Translations under genes and position numbers: made by a program | Assembly (NCBI GenBank): GCA_963942565.1 | Contig: OZ012698.1 | Location: 29,953,727-30,017,726, forward strand | Reading direction: 5' to 3' | From: Maea johnstoni | Lineage: Eukaryota > Annelida > Polychaeta > Spionida > Magelonidae | DNA: 64,000 nucleotides | Shown here: positions 1-15,596 of the stretch, one piece after another | How positions within the stretch are numbered: the stretch's first letter is position 1 | Layout: each line of letters begins with the position of its first letter | The notes under the pieces: model-generated | Databases searched by the model: none | Told to the model about the DNA's origin: nothing | What the model saw: the letters and a program-made list of their open reading frames with translations, nothing else

Positions 1-71
1 TAACATAGGTCTTAGTCAGAGGGTTGGGACTATACTGTATGTAATAACATAAGAACCAAACACCCAGTATA

Positions 72-218
<147 letters not shown>

Positions 219-230
219 AATACATATAAA

Positions 231-2500
<2,270 letters not shown>

Positions 2501-2506
2501 TTTTAC

Positions 2507-2605
2507 CACCTGTGCTCAGTCTTGACGCGAGGTTCCGGAACCCGCCGATAGGCGGCTTCAAACACGTCGAATGCACTTTGCGGAACGCCATGGATTGTTT
2601 TATTA
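2507..2605 (-). CDS. jbug: Candidate filamin-repeat exon
   Basis: Minus-strand segment with an acceptor-like TTTTCAG ending at 2606 and a donor-like GTAAAA at 2506-2501; a weaker GTGGTA donor would end the exon at 2510. Read with two bases from a preceding exon it gives NKTIHGVPQSAFDVFEAA, which resembles the closing G-strand of a filamin Ig repeat (a Tyr-Asn turn, then V-P-x-S-x-F-x-V). It is GC-richer than its surroundings. The expected phase 2 entry does not match the phase 1 ends of the exons at 15420 or 12197, so at least one linking exon must exist that I did not find. Could also be chance similarity. Confidence 0.4.
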
Positions 2606-2762
2606 CTGAAAACTTGGTTCTTCCAGTTATGTATGATAGCGTCAATCTGTCTTGGTCAAACAGCATGGATACATTCAATGGACCAATTGTACTAAGAATA
2701 CACTTTTAGGAAATTAAATGACCTTTTTTAAATCAGTGAAATTAGCGATTTTACAGTTTTGA

Positions 2763-2770
2763 TGACGTCA
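2763..2770. promoter_or_regulatory. CRE-like palindrome TGACGTCA
   Basis: Perfect 8-bp cAMP-response-element consensus in a short CpG-richer island (2520-2890) that also holds a perfect hairpin. Function is unproven; an 8-mer can occur by chance. Confidence 0.3.
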
Positions 2771-2816
2771 CAAGTAATTATAATATTATAATACGCGACG
2801 GTGGCGACGCGTAGCG

Positions 2817-2858
2817 GGCGTTCATTTACACTACAGACCTGTAGTGTAAATGAACGCC
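2817..2858. repeat. Perfect 42-bp palindrome
   Basis: Two perfect 20-bp arms (left arm GGCGTTCATTTACACTACAG) separated by a 2-base AC loop. Such a tight perfect inverted repeat would extrude as a cruciform or fold as a hairpin in RNA. It has no duplicated flank that would mark it as a transposon. Confidence 0.95.
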
Positions 2859-4077
2859 GAACACGAACACGTTACAGTCAACGTCCCCCCCCCCACCCCT
2901 TACTACACCCATTCTACTGCCGACACATGGCATCCAACCCTAGTTCCGAAAAACTCTGGATGCTAGACAATGTATCATCCTCAGAAAATAGTATGTAACA
3001 AACAAATAATAGAATGTTACAACCCCAATAATATCATAATGCTGAAGGACGTATTTCAAAGTTACTTCAGGAGTTTTAAGAAAATACCAATTTTGCTCAA
3101 TTTACATCCTTGCAGCCATTTTTCATTTGAATTAGAAGTGAATAATCTAATGGGATAGAATTCACCAAAATTTTAGCCAATGAGATTCTAGATGATAATT
3201 TGCAGTAGTTAGGGAAATTCAGTATTTTGTCAGTATCCCCATTTAAAAGGATATGTTGCCCACATACAGGATACAAGTATTCTTTGTTTCCACTCTTACC
3301 CCAATCTTTCCCTCGAGTACTAACAGCCATTGTACAAACCTATGCAATGGATGCTTACTCTGCTTCTTCAGCAAACAACTAAGACTTTCAACAAGGAAAT
3401 ACGCACAGGGACCAAATACTTTCCTTTCTCTAGTTTTCCACCAGGATAGTCAATTAGGTTTGAGAGACAATCCTTTCATACCACATGCCATGCACAAACA
3501 GTGAGCATCTTAGTTCAGTACCACTCAAGTTTAGGTCTATATATATGGGATATATCATAAGAATATATTGGCAAATTACATGGGGGTTCTACATGTATTC
3601 AAATTATCTTTTCATAATATTTGACCTAAATTGTTGTTGCATTTTCGTACATGACTGTGTATTCGCACACTACCTATTTATAGTTTTTCTTTTTCTTTTT
3701 CATTTTGTGTATAGGAAACTCTCTGCATTCAGTTCAATCTTTCATGCCCCAGGGCTGATCCTCCTCTCTTGAGCATTTCTAAAGAAACAATCTCAGTTCA
3801 CAAAACCATTTACAATCTGGAGCATACCCAAGATCTGACACACATGGACATATCTTGATAAAAATGCGATGTTTTGAGAAATATTTGACTGAAAGTTGTT
3901 GGTTCTGTTGGGTTTAACAAGCTTTCTTCAAATACTTTTCAAATATTATTTTATTGAGTATGCTACATTGAAAATTGTCAGACATGCATGCACTCCATAT
4001 GCAAATTAGCTAACCTGGTGCAGGTAAGGTCAGTAGTGAACAATAGCCAACATGTCTTTGCATGGCTACCTGATCTG

Positions 4078-4119
4078 TGACCTTAAATGACCTTGATTGA
4101 CCTCAGAACCATGTGACCT
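4078..4119 (+). promoter_or_regulatory. Direct repeats of TGACCT half-site
   Basis: TGACCT occurs at 4078, 4088 and 4098, exactly 10 bp apart (direct repeats with 4-base spacers), and again at 4114. TGACCT is the complement of the nuclear-receptor half-site AGGTCA, and a 4-base spacer is the DR4 arrangement. It may also be only a small tandem repeat. Confidence 0.35.
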
Positions 4120-4226
4120 TTAGTTATACTGCCACCTTTGATGCATGAGAATGATCAGGTGCACTTAAAGGATTGCATATATCAGGTATTTCTTTTGAAG
4201 GTGTAGGGTTTGTTTGCAGCCAGATA

Positions 4227-4459
4227 AAACCTATTCATGCCTGTAGCGCCAAGAACACCTGACTAGTCTAGTGATATCTCTCTAACAAAAGGAATTATCA
4301 AAAAGTATAATGGAGAAGCTACGAAAATATTCATCAAAATCCAACTCACAACTCTCCATCAAATATTTTGTTAATTTATGAGACATTCCTAAGTTATTTT
4401 CAAAAGTATCAAAGGTCCAGACAACTCTTGCCAAGTAGATCTCCAGTAATGAAAGGGTT
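4227..4459. mobile_element. TTAA-type MITE, family B (decayed)
   Basis: Ends resemble CCTATTCATGCCTG and AATGAAAGGG, the decayed inverted termini of the family whose better copies lie at 24446-24675 and 41383-41609. Non-coding. Confidence 0.6.
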
Positions 4460-5461
4460 CACCAATTCATGCTGCAGAATTTCGTTGAGAAGTGTTGCCC
4501 ATACTTATGGAAATTAAATTGAATATACCTTTGATAAATACATTGGTCAGACATAATATCACATAAATTACGAGTCAAGAATCTCATATCATTTTTTTAT
4601 TCCCCCCCCCCTTTAGTGTATATATATATATCTATATTATAAGAGAGGAGCTCAATCCTTTGCAACGCATGATCTCCGTTGCCGCGCCTGTTTGCCTAAT
4701 TCTGAGTTGGCAGTTTGGTGGACGAGTGTATCTAGATGGTTCTTAGCGTAAACTCATTTCAAAATATTTTACAAAAAGGTGCTTTTGATGCTGATTTCTC
4801 AACCTCGAGCGCGACCGGGTTTGGTATGACCACCCGGCGATAGATGGTACTACCGATATCAAACTTCTGCTTCCACAGTGGGGTTACACAGCACACACTT
4901 TGTAGGTTGTACGGTGGCAGATGTGCGCTGACTGTAGTAGCGTTAAGCCTACCCGGGTGATTAAATCAAGAGCATGTACAGAACGGGTTGAGGCGCCATG
5001 GAGACCCTGGACATTGCCTGCATGGGCGCTTAGGGACAAATCCCATGGGGGAAAACACAAACAAGGGCAGAGTGCTTCGACAGAGATTCGTAGAACAAAC
5101 CCAGACAGTTCAGCATACTACGGTGGCGCATGAGTAACATGCATATTTGAGCTTAAGAAAAATCTGGACTTTTCTATAGTTCAAAAAATGTTTTTCAGAC
5201 AACCAGTATGTAGGGTACGCGGGCTCAAATAGTAACCATTTGAAAATGATCATTATGAAAAGAACTTGAAAATTGTGACGAAATTTAATGTCTGTATAAA
5301 CTTAGAACTACCTCAAGCCGTTACCACACTTTTCGGAAAATGAAAGGTCAGTTTGAAAAAAGTTCTAAAATACAGCCACTAAAATGTTATAAACCTTTTT
5401 ATATAGCAACTTCGATAAACATTTTTATAAAAATCGATGGATCAAATACAAGTATCTATTC

Positions 5462-5642
<181 letters not shown>

Positions 5643-6654
5643 TGATATATTACGCCATACTCTAACTTTGAAAATAGTTTTGAGTAGAAATGATTAAGAT
5701 AATATGTATCAGTGAAATCTTAAATGTCCCATCTTTTATTACAGCCGGTTTAATAACCCATGATCTTATTTATGAAATGGTATATCTATATGCCAAGTTT
5801 CTTGAAATATTGATACATAGGTTAGGGTTAGGTGGCCCTCAATGTGTGGTCTTACGGATATCCGAGTGTGTCTTCATGGTTATAACATAAACAAATTTCA
5901 AAATGTTTAACAAAAAGGTGCTTTGATGATGATTTTTAGAACTGCATATCTCTACGGGAGGTCCGGTGAGGAGAACATGTGCACCTGATCAGGTTGAAAT
6001 GAAGCAAAATAGCTGCGAACAATGAGGCCCTAACCACAAAACCCACTGGTGTGCCTGCAGTTTTATTTGCGAGGGGGTCGAGCCCGACGCAACGAGAACA
6101 TATTAAGGCTTAAATGGAACAAACAGGACAGGGTTTGAATGACGTCTAGGGCATACAGACGGCAGTTTAACTTCGACTGTTCTCTTCGCCATTGATAAGG
6201 AAGAGGAGAATCTTAGGAGAATGAGATAAAAACAGGATATTCGGGGATAGATGGATAACTTGGATTTCATTGAAGATGGTGAAATGATAAGGTGATATTG
6301 CCTCAATATATGGTGGGTTTACATGTAATTTAAAACAGTATTTTGTATTAACCATTGCACTTTCCCAGTTTAAAGAAAATGAAAGGTCAGTTTGATATAA
6401 ACATTCTAAATTGCAGCTGTTTAAAAATTTAAAAAAAACTTTTTATGTAGGTATTTCAATAGAAAAAATAGCAAACTCGATAGATCGAAAACAAGTATCA
6501 ATGTGAAATAGATGATAATTTGTAACCATCTCTCAGCCCTTCTGCTGTAAAGACGACGTGTGCCACTCCGGGTGGTGGCACCTGAGACTCAAAATAGCAA
6601 GCGCTCAGTGCATATACTGTAGAAGGACTAAGGAACGTGTGCACAGGTGTGACG

Positions 6655-6995
6655 AGGGAGAGACAGATAGCGATACAGAGAACGTGAGAGAGACAGAGAG
6701 CGAGACAGAGAATAAGAGAGAAGGGAGGGAGAGAGAGATACAAAGAGAGAGCGGGGGAGGGAGAGAGATACAGAGAGAAAGATACAATGAGAGAGAGAGA
6801 GAGATACAACGAGAGAGAGAGAGAGCGGGGGGGGTGGGGGGGGGGGGGGGGGGGGGGGGGGGGAGAGAGATACAATGAGAGAGAGACATACAGCGAGAGA
6901 GATACGGGGGGAGGGAGAGATACAGAGAGAGAGAGATACAATGAGAGAGAGAGAGAGAGGGATACAATGAGAGCGAGAGGGGGGAGAGGGACATT
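6655..6995. repeat. Interrupted (GA)n with G tract
   Basis: GAGA runs interspersed with GATACA units and a G run of about 30 bases at 6834-6863. It occupies the position matching the AT/GA core of the first half. The long open frames here are artefacts of the repeat. Confidence 0.95.
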
Positions 6996-7311
6996 TGGAC
7001 AGACAGACAGATAGATGTACAAATGACATATGTTACGCCATACTTTCACTTTGAAAATAGTTTTGAGTGGAAATGATTATAATTAGATATATCAGTGATA
7101 TCATGAACATACACAGCACTATATTCTTTATTACAGCCGGTATGATAAACCTTGATCTTATTTGTCGATGGTATATCTGTTTCTTCTTGAATTACTGATA
7201 CATAGGTTAGGTGACCCTGAATGTGTGGTGTCAGAGATATCTGGGTGCTCTGATATGTCTGTCGTTATAAGATATTTCATGGTTTCCGTCCGCAGGACGG
7301 GTACTTTTCTA

Positions 7312-8689
<1,378 letters not shown>

Positions 8690-9214
8690 GGTTGTGTAGT
8701 AAGCACGTATAGGGTTAACAGTTACTGCCCCTTTCGTTGGTACAAATAATAAGATCTGCTGATGTATGACGTACCACAGCCCCTTTTCGCTTTCTTTTCA
8801 TTCTATTCATGATCAGCAACTTCAACACACCCTAACCCAATCCTAAACAAACTGAACTACTGCTGCTGCTGCTGCTTTACTTCAGCTAACCTAGTTTTAT
8901 ACTACCTGAAAGATACATCACCCCTATGCCTGTTAAACACATATACACACACTAGACAGCACGCATGCTGCAGTGAAATATTTGGATAAAGGTATAAATT
9001 TCCGTTTCAGTTTCACTAAGTGAAAAATATTACCTGTATTTCAAGGAATGATTGTGATTGCAAAATCAATTATGGATGAAATCAGATCACATGTAGTGTT
9101 TATAAGTATGTCCAAAATAGGAGTTGAGAAAAATATTTAAGATTAAGATTGATTTTAAGATAATCAAATAAGGTAATTATGGTTTAATTTTTTACCAACG
9201 CATGTCACCATTAT

Positions 9215-9490
9215 AATTGCTTCCATCACCATCATCATCATCCCCACCCTCCTAATTATCATCATCATTACCAGCATCATCATCACCATCATCATCCTTC
9301 TCCTAATCATCATCATCATCATCATCATCACCATCATCATTTTCCTAATCATCATCATCCCTCTCCTAAGTATCATCCTCATAATCATCACCATCATCAT
9401 CATTATGATCACCATCCTCATCCTTCTCGTAATCATCATCACCATCATCATCATTATCATCACCATCATCATCATTCTCCTAATTATCAC

Positions 9491-9549
<59 letters not shown>

Positions 9550-9705
9550 CCATCATCCTTCTCCTAATCATCATTTTAATCATCCCCAACCTTATCATCA
9601 TTAACACCATCATTATTCTATACATATCAATATCATTATGATGACATCATCATAATCAGCATCATCATCATCACCATCACCATCATCATCATCATCATCA
9701 TCATC
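9215..9705. repeat. (ATC)n compound microsatellite
   Basis: CAT/ATC trinucleotide runs broken at intervals by TTCTCCTAAT, giving a higher-order minisatellite look. The long open frame on the minus strand is a poly-Met translation of the repeat and not a gene. Confidence 0.95.
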
Positions 9706-12196
9706 ACCCCACCACCTGTGGCCCCTCCCCTGATTGTCGTTGTCACCTGTATGCAACAGTGTAATGGGATCTGATGCAGGCTTGGGATGAGTAAGAAATA
9801 TAAAACCCAAAAGTCACGCTTTGTAAGTAGTAACCAGGTCATACCAAATACATCAATGCTAAGAGGGCCTATATCCCGGGTGACTGTACATGCCCCACAA
9901 AAAACACCCTCTAGGGTGTGACACCCTGTGGACCCTGTGGGTGGAGGGTGGTGTCCCAAACTTAGGGTTAGATATCCTCTCACGCGCCCCTCCCTGGCCC
10001 ACCCTACATGAAACACTTTCATGCTGTATAATGTACTTGAATTAGTTCATTCTTATCATGCATGGATAGCATAACTGTTAATAGCTAATTAGTTCAGACT
10101 ACACAGAAATACAGAAATACAAAAAACAAAAATACATAAAATGAAAGATAATTCAAAATCATAAAATACAGAATTTTCAAAAGAATATCTAGTTGGTTGG
10201 GTACCCACTTTCTCATCCACACCTTGAAATTGAGAACAGTATCTATAATAGAAGTCAACTTAATATTATGATTGTTGCCTTTAAAAATAGGAATTTTTCA
10301 AACGTCCAACTGTTGACTTCCAACCACTACCCCTTCTAACCAATGATAGCCTTAAACCATTTAGCTGATATATAACATTACTTTCCTGATGAAAACATAT
10401 TTTTGTTAAATTATTTGTGAAATATGGTCATTACAAACTAGACTGCTTGACCATTGGGGTAGTACCAGGCTTAAACAAGGGCCTCGGGGTCAACTGGTAG
10501 TAAAACAGTAATATTTTGTATTTAATTTGTGGGAGATTTTTAGATTAAGAGTCATTCAATTTAGAAATGAAAGCACATTGTTCAAACATGCTCATGCCTC
10601 TCTTCCCTTCGATCTATTGAGGTCTACCTCAGTAGCCAAGTGGTCTACGGCATTGCCCTTTCTAAATGAAGCTAGGAATAAAGAGGATTTCTTAGTATTA
10701 TCCCTTGGAAAATCCCTGGCTTTCCTAGGAAGTCTACGCTACATCGAGTATGGATGTGCACCAACTGTTCCGTCTACTATCACTGTCTAGGGTTAAATTT
10801 TGGCTCAAGTCATGAAGGTTAATTGCTAGAGGTTAATTGGTTGCTTTCCTGGATGTTTTTAAGAGTTTTGTTTTTTCACCATCATAAACTGGCAGGTAAT
10901 GGTTTAGCCTGAAAATACTAGAAGAGGTGATGTCATTGATATCTTTTTTAATTGATTTTGTTTAGTCCTTGGACTATCTGTTACTCATGTAACCCCTTAT
11001 GCTATTGGTGGCTATTTTGGCCATTACAACCAAAAAACCTGAAATATGACTGAAACCCTGACACATGGGTGCTCATCTGAAAGTACTCAGGGAGAGCTGT
11101 CCAATGAATACCAACATTACAGGGTTTAGATGGTTTTCAAATATGTTTGAGTCCTCATGCTTTAGATGAAAGCAGCCTCAGCATGAGCAGGGTTACTACT
11201 GTTTCCTAGCCACAAAGATCTAACAACATCACTTTTGGTTGAAATCACTTTCAGGATAATCCTGTCCACAACTATTCTGATAACAATAGATCTATTGTTC
11301 TCTGTGTGGGAGCTACCTTTACTGGCGTTGTGAGAAAAATCCCAAAAATAGACTTGAGAAAACATCCACTAGCAAAATTTAACCCATTCATGATTGAGCT
11401 TTACCCACAACTTACTTTGAATTTTTCATCTTAGTACATGAAAGTGATACTCTTAAATACAACTAAGTATTAACAATCAAATTCATGGGTATTTGAATGG
11501 GAGTGTTGGTTGTGACTTAAGTTACAAAACTCTTTCATTATCATGAGTATGCTTTTAAAAGAAACATTGATCCCGACAAAAATTTCTGGAGGAAACCTAA
11601 GGCATCAATGAATTAAACAGATCAACGTCTCAATCAATTCTATAAGTCTGAATTACCTTAAAATAAATCATACAGGTATATCAGATATGTTTGATACCAT
11701 GCAAGGATCAAAGGATTTCAATAGATGGTAATTCTAATTATTTACCCTTAAACAAGGCAACAATTTTTGAAGGAATCCTTAAGAAATAAAGAGTTAGCAA
11801 AAAAATGACTCGATCAATCAATCTGAATTATATTATAACAAAGTCTACAGATTATATTATGTAATGTTTACAAATCATACAAAGATCAAAAGATTTCAAG
11901 AGATGTTAATTCTGATATGTCTTTATTCTGAACCCCGCCTATAGCCAACAAAACACAACACATATATACAATATGAAAATATCTTAAGCTATAGTGAGGT
12001 TTTGAATATTCCCAATTCACATCCCTAAAGTATTTATCATAAGTATAATATATATTAGCATAAACTCTTTCCCTTTGATAATTCCAAAACAGAGTATAGT
12101 ATAAGAACCATACAGCTGAATTATCCTGAAACCCGTACCGACTTTGTTGGTTCAGGGTTGACCTAGAAACATCCTGTACCCAAGAAGTGAACTCAC
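9706..12196. other. Gene-free stretch
   Basis: Presumed intron of the filamin-like gene if the leftmost exon candidate is real. Contains one MITE (10990-11215). A tRNA-like A-box phrase, AGCCAAGTGGTCTACGGC, at about 10634 may be a SINE scrap. Confidence 0.5.
10990..11215. mobile_element. TTAA-type MITE, family A (reverse)
   Basis: Begins AACCCCTTATGCTATTGGTG and ends CTCAGCATGAGCAGGGTTA. Shares its whole body with the copies at 32139-32352 and 42242-42470 in the opposite orientation. Confidence 0.75.
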
Positions 12197-12353
12197 CATC
12201 GTCATTGAGAGTAATCTCCTCGGTATCGGGCAAAGTTCTTCGCCCAATAGTTGTCCCAGCGGGCAAGATGAAATCGTCCACAGACGTACTATCCCGTGAG
12301 CTGACGGACATGTTGCTTCCCGATACCGTACTTCCCCGCGTAGCTACCTCCAT
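12197..12353 (-). CDS. Alternative first exon, 52-residue N-terminus
   Basis: ATG at 12353 lies in a good context (GAAAATGG) with an in-frame stop just upstream, so the frame begins here. The Ser/Thr-rich peptide starts MEVATRGSTVSGSN and ends near EEITLNDDG. A strong donor, GTGAGT, follows at 12196-12191. The exon is 157 nt and ends in phase 1, the same phase as the filamin-repeat exons at 17696 and 15420, so it could splice into the same downstream exons as a short isoform. The peptide matches no domain I recognise. It may instead begin an unrelated gene. Confidence 0.5.
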
Positions 12354-12385
12354 TTTCTATGTCTAGAACAGTATCCGTAACAGTA

Positions 12386-12427
12386 GACTGAGTTGCTCCA
12401 CAGCAGTTTGTTCTGGGTATGTATATA
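12386..12427 (-). promoter_or_regulatory. Possible core promoter for the 12353 start
   Basis: On the minus strand a TATATA (12427-12422) is followed by an initiator-like TCAGTC with A+1 at 12389. The TATA spacing (about 33-38 bases) is slightly long. A CpG-richer stretch (12470-12660) lies upstream. Confidence 0.3.
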
Positions 12428-13669
12428 CACACGCACACACACGCACCCAAGTTGAGGCGATCGGCAACGCTATAGCTGCACCGCCCTTTTCAGGTGCGGG
12501 TACAGGTTTTTTGATTGTGACACGCAAGAGTGCTCACGTTGAGTGCCGCCGTCCCGCTTAGGAATCTGCGGTATTCAAATAACGTTTTTTCACAGCACCA
12601 TTATCCTCATCGTCGAGTTCAGGGACTCGGGGTGTCGAGCGAAACCCGGGTCTCAGGTCAACTGCACCCCACCTGAGAGATTGACCAATCAAAACAGCAC
12701 ACTGATCTACTCCAACCACCCCATAAGGCACAGAAATACCCTTTGGGTATGAAACAACAAAATGGGTATAGTGGGTATGGGGGTTCTGGGGTGTTTTAAG
12801 GGGTGTTCTAAGGTGACACTCTATTGGTGATTTATATGCTTGTATCACTTCTTGTCACCTGTGTTTAGGTAAACTTGCCCAAGCCAAGAAAAAATCTCAG
12901 CACATTTGCCCAAAGCTTTACACTTTCACATTCACTGTATAAAGCTTAAGAAGAACAAACAAGCCTTCTACGAGACCACAGACCAGCTAAAACAAATATG
13001 TTAATGCCTTGAGGAAGTTTACCTTTGCCAAACATCATTCTTTCAGACATTCTTCACTGCTTAAGGGGAAAACATACATTTCCTCAGTATATGAATTCAG
13101 TGGAGAATTTAAAAGTTAGAAATATATCTTTCCTGCACTAAACTTATATCATATCGCAGGCAAGAAAATCAACATGAAAATAACTTTAAAAAAAAACACT
13201 ATTCCAATAATATAACATTTTGGGATCCAGAATTGAAAAAAGTGAACTGAAACTCCTTTTCTTTCACTATTTTGGACCTTAATTGTACATCTCTCAACCA
13301 ATGTCATTCTTTATTTGGAACCTGATACTATCTTATAACAACAATAAAACCTTTGACCCAGAACAGTCTAGTATTGTAAAAACCCTGCTCACAATAAAAT
13401 GAAAAAATCTGTGATATGCGAACCTGATTAACTATTTATGCAAATTTCCATTGTTATGGTTACCAACGTCATGGCAACTGGCTAGGAACAATAGTTTTTG
13501 TGTGTGCTGCAAAATAGCTCTAGTAAATCAGCACCTGAGGGGCTTGACATTAACCTGCTATTTGGTTGCAAGGACACATTTGAGAAGAATATGAAAAAAG
13601 CATGAATTAAAAAAGAAATGTTTCAAATGATTTTCAAAAAAATGCTCTGGTTAGAAAGATCAAGACTAA

Positions 13670-13874
13670 ACTTAGCATGTTGCTAATTTGGTCAATACAA
13701 AATGATGCAAAAAACCTAAAAGTATGACCGAAACCCTGGCACATGGGTACTCATCCAAGAGAATTCAGCGAGAGCTACCCAATGAATACCAACATGAACG
13801 GGTTAAGATGCTTTTCATAAATCTTTGCGTTTTTGTACTTTGTATGGAAGCAGTCTTAGCATTGTAAGGGTTAA
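13670..13874. mobile_element. TTAA-type MITE, family A (reverse)
   Basis: Right end reads CTTAGCATTGTAAGGG followed by TTAA (13871-13874). The left terminus is lost; the family body is clear (ACCCTGGCACATGGGTACTC). Confidence 0.7.
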
Positions 13875-14467
13875 CAATTGGTCCTAAAATTCTTTTTATA
13901 GAGAAAAAAATATTTCACTTCTCTTCCTTACTATCCCATACTGAATACCAACTAAGAGGTGAGTGAAGTCAGTTTACAATTATTTAGTTCTGTAATTTCT
14001 CACGAGGTGGCCAAGAAGAAATCTGTCTGTCAAACTGCAGCATTTTGCTTGCTAGTGAAGCCTTTTGGAATATTTCCCTAAACATTATTTGTATATAGAG
14101 TTTGCTAAAGATATGAAATTCATCAATTTACTCCTTTTTATGTATTGATCACCTTTATCATTGATATAAATGTCTATACGACAGCGGATTACTGCACGTT
14201 TGCAAACCCCCCTCATACAAAGCAAACTGCCCCACAAAGAAATACTATAAATCTTTAAAGCAAAAACAAATTGGCAAAATATTTGAAGGAAAAAGTTCAT
14301 CAGGATACAAGAAACAACTCTTCCTCAAATACTTTGAGGATTTTCTAGTTATTGTCAAAGGTATCAAAGATCCTGATGATAAATTCAAGAAAAGCTTTAT
14401 GCATTAATAGGTTAAGAACACCCCCCCCCCTCCCCCATCCATGATTTTTTCTATCTTCCTTTTCCCC

Positions 14468-14579
14468 CTCTGCAGCTATCAAATGAATACCAACATGACA
14501 GGGTTTAGGTGGTTTTCAAAAATATTTATGTCCTTGTGCTTTGGACAAATGTAGCTTCAGCATTGCAATTGGAAGGGTT
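14468..14579. mobile_element. Truncated family A MITE
   Basis: Only the half with AATACCAACATGACAGGGTT through CAGCATTG-AAGGGTT is present. Confidence 0.65.
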
Positions 14580-15419
14580 CTTTTTTTCACAGTCAACTTC
14601 AAATCAATTGCTAATAAGTAGTAGACTGGTTTCATGTGTGGATGTCCACCACAAGGAGCTGACAAGTTGCTTTTCTATTGCTAAGCAGTACTGATATAGC
14701 AGATCCTAAACAATATGCTACTTTTAGTTTTAGCCATTTGATACCAGTACATAGTATCATATTGAGTGCTGGTACTAACACCTAGCACTGCAGAAAAACT
14801 GGTTGCCCCCCTATGTCTATCATTCTCTGTAGCCCTGAAAACATGCCCTAAATGCAATTTCCTCAATCAAAGGAATAGATTAGCCCATTCATACAGAGAT
14901 CTCACAGAGGGCCTGACAATAAGTTATTATCACAATATAAAAATGAAATAGCCACAATATTTGATTACATAAAATTGAGTTGTGCATAGTGCATGGGCAA
15001 TCAGACACTAATATGCAACTTTTTCAACAGATCTAACAGCATAGAAAAAGACACATTTAAACCAAATTACATTCTTTTCTGTGAAATCATCTTACTTCTG
15101 ATAATCCTATATATTCTATAGGGCCAAAAAATGTTCCCACTCTACTTGACCCTATCTATAAAAACAGTTGACCCTTAGAAATGTATTACCTTTTTTATTT
15201 GTCATGTTATTGCATTTTTTTTTGGAGGGGGGGGGGGTATCTTTGATAAAAAAAATTGTGAAAAGACAGAATAAATAGAAAAAATAACATGCTCTTATTT
15301 TTTTGCAATTGAAATCAATATATCTTTATCATCAATTTCATTTGTTATTTGTTTTTAAATAAAAAAAAAAGTTGTCAGACTGACTGATGAATGAGCGACA
15401 AAGGTCAAGTGTCACGTAC

Positions 15420-15596
15420 CTGCCACTTCCTGCCCGCTGTAGAGGACGTGGATACTGTAGATGCCGCCGCCCTCGGGGATGAAGTTGATGCGATGTGCGC
15501 CGCTGCCACCAGAGGGCGTGACGTTGACGGGAATCCTCTGTCCCTCGTGTAGGATGTCCACGGTGAGCTCGCCATGGCCCGCGTGAGACGTGTCGA
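15420..15596 (-). CDS. jbug: Filamin-repeat exon (exon 12)
   Basis: Bounded by the acceptor CGTTCAG at 15597 and the donor GTACGTG at 15419. It is 177 nt, enters in phase 1 and leaves in phase 1. With the G from exon 11 it reads VDTSHAGHGELTVDI and continues to GGGIYSIHVLYSGQEVAG. This is the classic filamin Ig order: the VDTSxAGxGEL loop, the conserved GxYxIxVxYxG strand, then V-x-G before the SPF motif that the next exon should supply. GC-rich coding bias contrasts with the surrounding AT-rich intron. The following exon was not found in the window. Confidence 0.93.

Larger units (their letters stand above)
12428..15419. other. Gene-free stretch (intron)
   Basis: AT-rich intron between the 15420 and 12353 exons. 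It holds two family A MITE pieces (13670-13874 and 14468-14579), a C tract at 14420 and a G tract at 15226. No exon supported. Confidence 0.5.

Noticed and set aside
6498-7049. 183-codon minus-strand open frame rich in Ser and Leu
   Set aside because: Translation of an interrupted (GA)n tract within the Helitron-like element.
9164-9625. 153-codon minus-strand open frame
   Set aside because: A poly-Met/Ile translation of the ATC repeat.
9636-10022. 128-codon minus-strand open frame outside simple repeat at its start
   Set aside because: No domain, ends in the ATC repeat, and contains a small palindrome-rich low-complexity stretch; no splice or start support.
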